DNA from: Thermoleophilia bacterium | Lineage (GTDB): Bacteria > Actinomycetota > Thermoleophilia > Gaiellales > Gaiellaceae | Length of the DNA stretch: 5,072 nucleotides | Reading direction: 5' to 3' | Assembly (NCBI GenBank): GCA_029858755.1 | Contig: JAOUEK010000183.1 | Location: 1 to 5,072, forward strand | Shown: positions 1 through 4,586 of the stretch, one piece after another | Numbering within the stretch: the first letter of the stretch is position 1 | How the letters are laid out: every line of letters begins with the position of its first letter | Translations under genes and position numbers: made by a program | The notes under the pieces: generated by a model | Database searches by the model: none | What the model was told of the DNA's origin: nothing | The model's input: only the letters and a program-made list of their open reading frames with translations

Positions 1-59
1 TTTCCCGACGCGAGGATCCCTGAAGGCGTCCGCTTCGCGGCCGCACCGTGGGCGTGGCC
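1..59. repeat. 59-bp intergenic direct repeat, copy 1
   Basis: This stretch recurs at 117-175 with a single difference (G at 54, A at 170), giving a 116-bp period. It begins at the first base of the window, so the true left boundary and any further copies are out of view. It contains a BamHI-like GGATCC and the run GCTTCGCGGCCGC. No credible coding frame or Shine-Dalgarno sequence is seen across it. Near-identity between copies suggests recent duplication or a maintained intergenic repeat family. Confidence 0.9.
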
Positions 60-95
60 TCCCGTTGGTCGCAGGGGTGGGCGCTCGCTCCCGCA

Positions 96-125
96 GTCGG
101 GAATCCGCTCTCGCGGTTTCCCGAC
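96..125. repeat. Perfect-arm hairpin at repeat junction
   Basis: GTCGGGAA (96-103) pairs with TTCCCGAC (118-125). After one T-T mismatch, CCGC (105-108) pairs with GCGG (113-116), leaving the 4-nt loop TCTC. The result is a 12-bp stem with one internal mismatch. There is no T-run on either side, so a classical intrinsic terminator is not supported. It could be a REP-like element, or a bidirectional roadblock between the minus-strand exporter operon and whatever lies to the left. Confidence 0.6.
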
Positions 126-175
126 GCGAGGATCCCTGAAGGCGTCCGCTTCGCGGCCGCACCGTGGGCATGGCC
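117..175. repeat. 59-bp intergenic direct repeat, copy 2
   Basis: Second copy of the repeat at 1-59, with one mismatch at 170. Its first bases (TTCCCGAC, 118-125) form the right arm of the hairpin at 96-125, so the repeated unit may really be larger and include the left arm; the matching part for copy 1 would lie outside the window. The sequence after it (about 176-240) is only loosely similar to that after copy 1 (shared GGTC, GTCGCA and CGCTC pieces), as expected of an older, diverged copy. Confidence 0.9.
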
Positions 176-227
176 GGCCGGCTGGTCAGTCGCAACTCCG
201 CTCACGGCGGTTGCCTCCCGGCCGGCC
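172..227 (-). terminator. Candidate terminator-like hairpin after the exporter operon
   Basis: GGCCGGCCGG (172-181) is the exact inverse complement of CCGGCCGGCC (218-227). Inside the 36-nt loop a second stem forms: GCAAC (192-196) with GTTGC (210-214) and CCG (198-200) with CGG (205-207). It lies 22 bp past the stop codon of the 594-aa ABC gene on that gene's strand. No U-tract follows, as is often the case in high-GC actinobacteria. It may end exporter transcription, or be just another member of the local palindromic repeat family. Confidence 0.35.
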
Positions 228-249
228 TTCGCGGCCACCGCGCTGCTGA

Positions 250-2034
250 TCAGCTCGGTTCGAGCACTGGGGCGCGGCGGGCGAGCTGCTCGGCCGCGGG
301 GGGCTCGAGCGTGTGGGCGAGGCGGCGGAAGGGGCCGTCCTCGGCGAGCAGGGACTGCTCGGTGCCGCGCTGCACGATGCGCCCGCTCTCGATCACGAGG
401 ATCTCGTCGGCGCGACGCACCGTCGCCAGGCGATGCGCGATGATCACCGACGTCCGTCCCTGCAGGAGCGTGTCGAACGCGCGCTCGATGAGGATCTCGC
501 TCGGCCGGTCGATGTTGGAGGTCGCCTCGTCCAGGATCAGGATCCGCGGGTCGGCGAGCAGGGCGCGCGCGATCGAGATCAGCTGCCGCTCGCCGGCGGA
601 GAGGCCGGCGCCGCCCTCGCGCACGACGTGCTCGAGGCCGTGCTCGAAGCGCGCGCCGACGCGGTCGACGCCGATCGCCCGGGCGGCCGCCTCGACCTCC
701 TCGTCGCTCGCGTCCGGCCGGCCGAAGCGGATGTTGTCGGCGATCGTGCCGCTGAACAGGAACGGGTCCTGCAACACCACCCCGAGCTGGCGCCGGTACG
801 AGCGGAGCTGGACGCCGCGCAGGTCGGTGTCGTCGACCAGCACCGCGCCCTCGAGCGGATCGTAGAAGCGGGCGATCAGCTTCGCCGTCGTCGACTTGCC
901 ACCGCCCGACTCCCCCACCAGCGCGATGCAGCCGCCGGCGGGCACGTCGATCGTCAGGCCCTTGATCACCGGCTCCTCGCCGTAGGCGAAGACGACGCCG
1001 TCGAGCGTGAGACGCCCATCGATGCGCTTCATCTGCTTGGCCCCCGGCCGATCGACGATGTCGCGCTCCGCGTCGAGCACGGTGGAGATCTTCTCCATGG
1101 CGGCGGCCGCCGCCTGCACCTGGCCGTAGAGCTCGGACAGCTCCTGGAGCGGCTGGAAGACGAGCGTGAGCAGGCCCACAGCGGCCACGAGCGTGCCGAT
1201 CTCCAGCGCGTCCGCGTCGATCATCCGAGCGCCGGCGAAGAGCACGGCGGCCGTGGCCACGACGCCGAGGAACTGGATCGCCGGGAAGAAGACGGAGGAG
1301 AGCTTCTGCGCACGGATGTTGGCCTGGCGGTTCGCGTCGTTGAGCCCGTCGAACTCGCGCTGGAATGCCCGCTCGCGGTTGAACGCCTGCACCACGGCCA
1401 TGCCCGACACCGACTCCGCCAGCTGGGCGGTGACGGCCGCGATCCGCGTCCGTACCTCCGAGAAGGCGACGTGCGAGGTGCGCTGGAACCAGCGGGTGAC
1501 GAGCATCCCCGGCGGCAGCACGAGCAGCGCCACCAGCCCGAGGCGCCAGTCGAGCCAGAACAGGCCGCCGACCGCGGCGACGAGGGTCAGCGTATTGACG
1601 ACGAGTGTGGTCAGGCCCTGGTTGAGGACGTCGGAGAGCGCGTCGACGTCGCTCGTCAGCCGGGCGATGATCCACCCCGCCTTCTGCTCGGAGAAGTAAC
1701 GGAGGGAGAGCGAGGTCAGGTGCTCGAAGAGGCTGCGGCGGAGCGCGACCACCATCCGCTGGCCGATGCTCGCGAGCATCAGCCACGTCGCGGTGCCGAG
1801 CCCCCACGCGAGCGCGTTGACGCCCACGTAGAGCGCGACGTCGACGGTCAGGCGCTGCTTGTCGCCGGCGCGGATCCCCGCATCGATCACGTCGCCGACG
1901 ATGTGCCAGCCGACGACCGGGGCGACTGCGGAGACCGTCGCGAGCAGCATCACCACCAGCGCGCGGCCACGCTGCTGCTCGGTGTAGCTCCAGAGCCGGG
2001 AGAGGCCCGTCCGGTGCTTCCTACGCTGCGACAA
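250..2034 (-). CDS. Heterodimeric ABC exporter, half with the intact catalytic ATPase site
   Basis: A 594-aa half-transporter of normal size with an N-terminal six-helix exporter membrane domain (hydrophobic stretches near residues 25-48, 64-88, 140-161, 163-183, 247-268 and 278-297) and a C-terminal nucleotide-binding domain. Visible motifs: A-loop Y351, Walker A GESGGGKST (374-382), Q-loop Q422, signature LSAGE (478-482), Walker B ILILDE (498-503) with catalytic E503, D-loop SNID, and switch H534. The signature departs from LSGGQ at two positions. It should pair with the product of the gene immediately upstream, pumping a hydrophobic drug, lipid or peptide out across the membrane; the substrate cannot be read. 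The start is TTG at 2034, supported by GGAG nine bases upstream; it overlaps the upstream gene by 14 bp, implying translational coupling. The next in-frame Met (residue 29) would cut into the first membrane helix. The C-terminal ~20 residues form an Ala/Arg/Pro-rich tail with no recognised motif. Confidence 0.95.
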   Translation of the reverse strand: MSQRRKHRTGLSRLWSYTEQQRGRALVVMLLATVSAVAPVVGWHIVGDVIDAGIRAGDKQRLTVDVALYVGVNALAWGLGTATWLMLASIGQRMVVALRRSLFEHLTSLSLRYFSEQKAGWIIARLTSDVDALSDVLNQGLTTLVVNTLTLVAAVGGLFWLDWRLGLVALLVLPPGMLVTRWFQRTSHVAFSEVRTRIAAVTAQLAESVSGMAVVQAFNRERAFQREFDGLNDANRQANIRAQKLSSVFFPAIQFLGVVATAAVLFAGARMIDADALEIGTLVAAVGLLTLVFQPLQELSELYGQVQAAAAAMEKISTVLDAERDIVDRPGAKQMKRIDGRLTLDGVVFAYGEEPVIKGLTIDVPAGGCIALVGESGGGKSTTAKLIARFYDPLEGAVLVDDTDLRGVQLRSYRRQLGVVLQDPFLFSGTIADNIRFGRPDASDEEVEAAARAIGVDRVGARFEHGLEHVVREGGAGLSAGERQLISIARALLADPRILILDEATSNIDRPSEILIERAFDTLLQGRTSVIIAHRLATVRRADEILVIESGRIVQRGTEQSLLAEDGPFRRLAHTLEPPAAEQLARRAPVLEPS

Positions 2035-3781
2035 CGGCCTCGTCTCCGAAGAGCGCGGTGAACACCCCGCCGCGAGCGATCAGCTCGCCCGGGCGCCCCT
2101 CCTCGACGACGGTGCCGCCCGAGAGGACGACCGCGCGGTCGGCGACGAGCACGGTCGACAGGCGCTGACCTGCGAGCAGGACGGTGCGGCCGGCGACGGC
2201 GGGTCGCAGGTTGGCGACGAGCAGGCGCTCCGTCTCGGTGTCGACCGCCGACATCGGGTCGTCGAGCACGAGAATGCGGGCGCCCGCCACGAGCGCCCGC
2301 GCGAGCGCCACACGCTGGCGCTGCCCCCCGGAGAGGTTGACGCCGCGCTCGCCGATCAGCGTGTCGTAGCCGTGTGGGAGCTCCTCGGCGAAGAGCGCCA
2401 CCCCCGCCGTGTCGCACGCGGCGAGCACCTCGTCCCAATCGGCTTCGGGACGGGCGGCGAGAAGGTTCTCTCGCAGCGTGATCGAGAACAACACGGGCCG
2501 CTGCGTGACGATGGCGACCGTGGTTCGCAGCTCCGCGAGCCGGACGTCGCGCGTGTCCACGCCGCCGACGCGCACCTGGCCTCCCGTCGGGTCGTAGAAG
2601 CGCGGCAGCAGGTTGAGCAGCGACGTCTTGCCCGAGCCGGTGGCGCCGCAGACGGCGACGATCTCCCCGGGCGACACGGTCAGCGAGACGTCGGAGAGCA
2701 CCTCGCCGCCGGTGCCGTAGCGGAAGGCCACCCGGTCGAAGACGACCTCGAGTGGCCCCTCCGGCAGCGACACCGGCCGCTCCGGCTCCGGCAGCGGCTG
2801 GATGGCGTCGAGCCACGCGAAGGAGCGCCCTGCAGCTGCGGTCGCGCGCTGGCCGAGGTTGATGATCCAGCCGAGGGCCTCGAGCGGCCACACGAGCTGC
2901 AGCAGCAGCGTGATGAAGAGCGTGAACTGGCCGATCGTGAGCGACCCGTCGATCGCCTGGCGTCCGCCGAACCACAGCACCGCGGCGATTCCCAGCGAGG
3001 GCAGGAAGACGAGGCCGGGGAGGAAGCGGGCCTCCACGTTCGCCTGGCGCATCGTCTCCGCGCGCACCGCCTCGGCGCGCATCCCGAAACGGTCGCGGAC
3101 GTCGTCCTCGCGGCCGAACGCCTGCACCATCTCGATGCCGACCACCGCCTCGTCCGTGGCCTCGGTGAGGTGGCCCTTCCGCTCCTGGACGCGGCGCGAG
3201 ATCGGGAACACGCGGTGCGCGAAGAGGTAGGTGAGCACCGCGATCGGCGGCATCGCCAGCGACGCATAGAGCGCCAGCCGCGCATTCACCGTGGTCAGCA
3301 CGATGGCGGCGCCGACGAGCATCATCGCGCTCTGCAGGGCCTGGATCACGCCCCAGCCGATGAAGTAGCGCACCGGGTAGATGTCGTTGGTTGCGCGCGA
3401 GATCACCTCGCCGGTGGCGTGTCGGTCGTAGAACGCGCGCGGGTACCGCAGGTAGGCGTCGTAGAGCAGTCCGCGCAGGCGCGCCTCGACGGCGATCCCG
3501 ATCCGCGCCGTCGAGAAGCGCCGCACGAAGTTGAACACGAAGCTGAGCGCGCCGAGCAGGACGATCACGGCGAGGTAGGGGACGAGCCGCCCGGGGTCGC
3601 CGCCGTCGATCGCGTCGTCGATCGTCCGCTGCACCATCACCGGGATCGCGAGCGAGAGCCCCGTGAAGACGAGTGCGCAGGAGAGCCCGATCGCGGCCAG
3701 GCGCCACTGCTCACGCCACAGCGGGTAGAGGCGACGCAACGTCAGGCCGAGCGGCAGGTCGGTCGGGTCGACGGAGCTCAC
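2021..3781 (-). CDS. Heterodimeric ABC exporter, half with the degenerate ATPase site
   Basis: A 586-aa half-transporter and first gene of the two-gene exporter operon. Hydrophobic segments lie near residues 27-48, 67-87, 138-165, 168-188, 253-272 and 283-305, followed by the nucleotide-binding domain: A-loop Y355, Walker A GATGSGKT (379-386), Q-loop Q427, canonical signature LSGGQ (483-487), and Walker B ILVLDD (503-508). Asp508 stands where the catalytic Glu belongs, and Gln539 (AGQRLST) replaces the switch His. Both losses are known hallmarks of the degenerate site in heterodimeric exporters (TAP1, BmrCD, LmrCD, TM287/288 type). Its intact signature should complete the active site formed by the partner's Walker motifs. 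Start choice: GTG at 3781, preceded by GGAGG with an 11-base spacer. The frame stays open to another GTG at 3904, but those 41 extra codons are Arg/Ala/Pro-rich, lack a Shine-Dalgarno sequence and look non-coding. The stop TAG (2021-2023) lies inside the start of the partner gene. Confidence 0.94.
   Translation of the reverse strand: MSSVDPTDLPLGLTLRRLYPLWREQWRLAAIGLSCALVFTGLSLAIPVMVQRTIDDAIDGGDPGRLVPYLAVIVLLGALSFVFNFVRRFSTARIGIAVEARLRGLLYDAYLRYPRAFYDRHATGEVISRATNDIYPVRYFIGWGVIQALQSAMMLVGAAIVLTTVNARLALYASLAMPPIAVLTYLFAHRVFPISRRVQERKGHLTEATDEAVVGIEMVQAFGREDDVRDRFGMRAEAVRAETMRQANVEARFLPGLVFLPSLGIAAVLWFGGRQAIDGSLTIGQFTLFITLLLQLVWPLEALGWIINLGQRATAAAGRSFAWLDAIQPLPEPERPVSLPEGPLEVVFDRVAFRYGTGGEVLSDVSLTVSPGEIVAVCGATGSGKTSLLNLLPRFYDPTGGQVRVGGVDTRDVRLAELRTTVAIVTQRPVLFSITLRENLLAARPEADWDEVLAACDTAGVALFAEELPHGYDTLIGERGVNLSGGQRQRVALARALVAGARILVLDDPMSAVDTETERLLVANLRPAVAGRTVLLAGQRLSTVLVADRAVVLSGGTVVEEGRPGELIARGGVFTALFGDEAVVAA
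2044..2047 (-). promoter_or_regulatory. Ribosome binding site that decides the TTG start at 2034
   Basis: On the minus strand GGAG lies 9 bases before TTG (2034-2032), inside the last codons of the upstream exporter gene. It supports a non-ATG start overlapping the upstream stop by 14 bp. Confidence 0.6.
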
Positions 3782-3792
3782 GCGGGGTGCAT

Positions 3793-3797
3793 CCTCC
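3793..3797 (-). promoter_or_regulatory. Ribosome binding site supporting the GTG start at 3781
   Basis: GGAGG on the minus strand, 11 bases before GTG (3781-3779). It is the only strong Shine-Dalgarno match between 3781 and 3904 and is the main reason for preferring the shorter 586-aa product. The spacing is slightly long. Confidence 0.6.
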
Positions 3798-3830
3798 AGC
3801 AAGGGCTCGTGTGCGTGGGTCAACGGACGG

Positions 3831-3859
3831 GGCAGCGCGCCCCGGTCGGAGCGCCTGCC
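3831..3859 (-). other. Candidate 5' leader hairpin of the exporter mRNA
   Basis: GGCAGCGC (3831-3838) pairs with GCGCCTGCC (3851-3859) with one bulged base and a 12-nt loop. If the exporter promoter at 3891-3918 is right, this folds in a leader of about 100 nt ahead of the first exporter gene. In a region this GC-rich such stems arise by chance, so a function is only a possibility. Confidence 0.2.
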
Positions 3860-3890
3860 GCGGGCCCGGGCGTGGCCAGGAGCCGCGCGC

Positions 3891-3918
3891 AGCCTAGCAG
3901 CCACGGTGAACGTGACAG
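3891..3918 (-). promoter_or_regulatory. Possible promoter of the exporter operon
   Basis: Read on the minus strand, CTGTCA (3918-3913, four of six to TTGACA) and TAGGCT (3896-3891, keeping the key T, A and final T of the -10) are 16 bp apart. Transcription would begin near 3884, giving a leader of about 100 nt to the GTG at 3781. It is a weak match and was chosen mainly because a promoter must lie somewhere in this divergent gap. Confidence 0.25.
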
Positions 3919-3925
3919 GGGATAG

Positions 3926-3976
3926 ATGTCGATTTGACCCTTGACAGACATCATTTCGATGTCATACTGACGACAT
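3926..3976. promoter_or_regulatory. Candidate operator: four alternating ATGTC/GACAT half-sites
   Basis: Half-sites read ATGTC (3926-3930), GACAT (3947-3951), ATGTC (3959-3963) and GACAT (3972-3976). The middle pair extends to GACATC-N5-GATGTC (3947-3963), filling the gap between the -35 and -10. The third and fourth form ATGTC-N8-GACAT (3959-3976), covering the -10 and start codon. A protein bound here would block RNA polymerase. The adjacent ribbon-helix-helix product is the obvious candidate, since such proteins bind short inverted repeats as dimers and often repress themselves. Binding itself is inferred. Confidence 0.5.
3941..3968 (+). promoter_or_regulatory. Promoter of the RHH-DUF4097 operon, probably leaderless
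   Basis: A perfect -35 TTGACA (3941-3946) is followed after 16 bp by CATACT (3963-3968), a four-of-six -10 that keeps the important A and final T. Counting about seven bases on from the -10 puts the transcript start at or next to the A of the ATG at 3975. No Shine-Dalgarno sequence precedes that ATG, which fits leaderless translation, common in actinobacteria. Confidence 0.65.
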
Positions 3977-4433
3977 GGACCTCACCCGCTACGTCGCCGC
4001 CCTCCAGGACGACCTCGCCCAGGCCGCCGCGCTCGGCGACGACGCGACCGCCGACGCGGGCCGCCGCTTGGCCGAGGCGATCGAGTCGTCGCTCACGCTG
4101 CGCCTGCTCGACGTGCTCGCCGAGGCTGCCGTCGGGCTCAGCGCCACGCTCCGCGCGGGGCACGTCGAGCTCCGGCTCGCGGGCCGGGAGCCGGAGCTCG
4201 TGTTCGTCGACGAGTCGGCCCCGGGCGACGACACGCCGGCGCCCGGCGACGACCTGAGCGCCCGCATCACCCTCCGCCTCCCCGAGACGTTGAAGACCTC
4301 GCTCGAGGCCGCCGCCGCCAAGGAGGGCGTGTCTGCCAACGCCTGGATCGTGCGCGCGCTGTCCCGGGCCCTCGACACGCGGTCGAGCAGCGGCCGCATC
4401 GGCAACCGGCTCCAGGGCTTCGCCCGGAGCTGA
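3975..4433 (+). CDS. Ribbon-helix-helix protein, HicB-family antitoxin-like, likely autoregulator
   Basis: A 152-aa protein in three parts. Residues 1-60 look mainly alpha-helical (amphipathic, Ala/Leu/Asp-rich). Residues 61-79 look like a beta hairpin (GHVELRL...PELVFVD). An acidic Pro/Asp/Gly linker (81-95) follows. Residues 96-134 match a ribbon-helix-helix DNA-binding domain: strand RITLRLPE, helix KTSLEAAAAKEG, turn, then helix SANAWIVRALSRAL. This RHH form is typical of proteins named HicB-family antitoxin, but the N-terminal part does not resemble the RNase H-like fold of true HicB, and no HicA-like toxin is adjacent. From memory, similar proteins beginning MDLT and ending in a basic G-x-x-x-x-GF-x-x-S tail occur beside DUF4097 genes in other actinobacteria. 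It starts at ATG with no Shine-Dalgarno sequence, consistent with the leaderless promoter, and it heads the operon. The likely role is a cytoplasmic repressor of this operon; the N-terminal region could sense a signal or bind a partner. Confidence 0.85.
   Translation: MDLTRYVAALQDDLAQAAALGDDATADAGRRLAEAIESSLTLRLLDVLAEAAVGLSATLRAGHVELRLAGREPELVFVDESAPGDDTPAPGDDLSARITLRLPETLKTSLEAAAAKEGVSANAWIVRALSRALDTRSSSGRIGNRLQGFARS
4409..4430 (+). other. Hairpin at the 3' end of the RHH gene
   Basis: GCTCC (4409-4413) pairs with GGAGC (4426-4430), and GGGC (4415-4418) with GCCC (4422-4425), with one bulged A (4414) and a TTC loop, or a loop containing TTCG if the closing pair opens. It ends just before the stop codon and 7 bases before the Shine-Dalgarno run of the next gene. 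It could set relative expression through RNA processing or ribosome access, or it may be a chance GC-rich stem. Confidence 0.3.
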
Positions 4434-4437
4434 CGCG

Positions 4438-4444
4438 AAAGGAG
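4438..4444 (+). promoter_or_regulatory. Strong ribosome binding site of the 43-aa gene
   Basis: AAAGGAG sits 6 bases before the ATG at 4451. It is the best-spaced Shine-Dalgarno match in the window and the main evidence that the tiny gene is translated. Confidence 0.75.
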
Positions 4445-4450
4445 CACGCG

Positions 4451-4582
4451 ATGCTGTTCACGACGCTGACCCTCCCGGAGGACGTCATCCTGCTGCACGA
4501 GCGCACCGGCGGGCGCCGGCCCGGCGGCGTTCGCATCGACGTGCGGCCGCCCGCCAAGAAGCCCGGCAACCGGAGCGGGTGA
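4451..4582 (+). CDS. Unrecognised 43-aa microprotein between the RHH and DUF4097 genes
   Basis: A short gene starting ATG and ending TGA (4580-4582), with an excellent Shine-Dalgarno sequence six bases upstream, 17 bp after the RHH gene and 4 bp before the DUF4097 gene. I do not recognise the family. The first half (MLFTTLTLPEDVILLHERT) could form strands or a short helix. The second half is strongly basic and Gly/Pro-rich (GGRRPGGVRID, then a PPAKKPGNR tail), suggesting a disordered nucleic-acid- or acid-partner-binding tail. There is no signal peptide or membrane segment. It is not a HicA toxin: it is too short and lacks the GSH catalytic motif. Its frame differs from that of the DUF4097 gene. 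It may be a partner of the acidic-linkered RHH protein or of the DUF4097 protein, or mainly a coupling cistron. Confidence 0.65.
   Translation: MLFTTLTLPEDVILLHERTGGRRPGGVRIDVRPPAKKPGNRSG
4572..4575 (+). promoter_or_regulatory. Ribosome binding site supporting the GTG start at 4587
   Basis: GGAG lies within the last codons of the 43-aa gene, 11 bases before GTG (4587-4589). Ribosomes ending at 4582 would be only 4 bp from this start, so translational coupling is likely. A second in-frame GTG at 4602 has no comparable site. Confidence 0.5.
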
Positions 4583-4586
4583 CCGG

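Noticed and set aside
1..175. The direct repeats as the edge of a CRISPR array
   Set aside because: The repeat is 59 bp with a 57-bp gap, only two copies are visible, the repeats are too long, and there are no cas genes in the window.
245..254. Perfect 10-bp palindrome GCTGATCAGC at the exporter stop codon
   Set aside because: It includes the stop codon and final coding bases, is short, and has no paired site; chance is sufficient.
313..2061. Long plus-strand frame of 582 codons antisense to the downstream exporter gene
   Set aside because: It is the mirror of a real ABC gene in GC-rich DNA. The translation is Arg/His/Glu/Ala-rich with no domain, whereas the minus strand shows every ABC motif.
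1950..3707. Minus-strand frame of 585 codons within the exporter operon
   Set aside because: It is in another frame of the same strand as the ABC genes, extremely Arg/Ala/Gly-rich, and overlaps clear ABC coding sequence.
3778..3792. Four-codon minus-strand leader frame (ATG to TGA) overlapping the exporter GTG start
   Set aside because: Its ATG abuts GGAGG with no spacer, so initiation is implausible. The overlap with the GTG is probably chance.
3782..3904. N-terminal 41-codon extension of the upstream exporter gene to a GTG at 3904
   Set aside because: The extension has no Shine-Dalgarno sequence, is Arg/Ala/Pro-rich, would overlap the proposed exporter promoter, and precedes a GTG at 3781 that has GGAGG upstream.
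2372..3925. Plus-strand frame of 517 codons antisense to the upstream exporter gene
   Set aside because: Same kind of GC-driven shadow: low-complexity Arg/Glu/His composition and no recognisable motif.
4451..4582. The 43-aa protein as a HicA toxin partner for the HicB-like protein
   Set aside because: It is shorter than HicA, lacks the GSH catalytic motif and does not show the dsRBD-like pattern.
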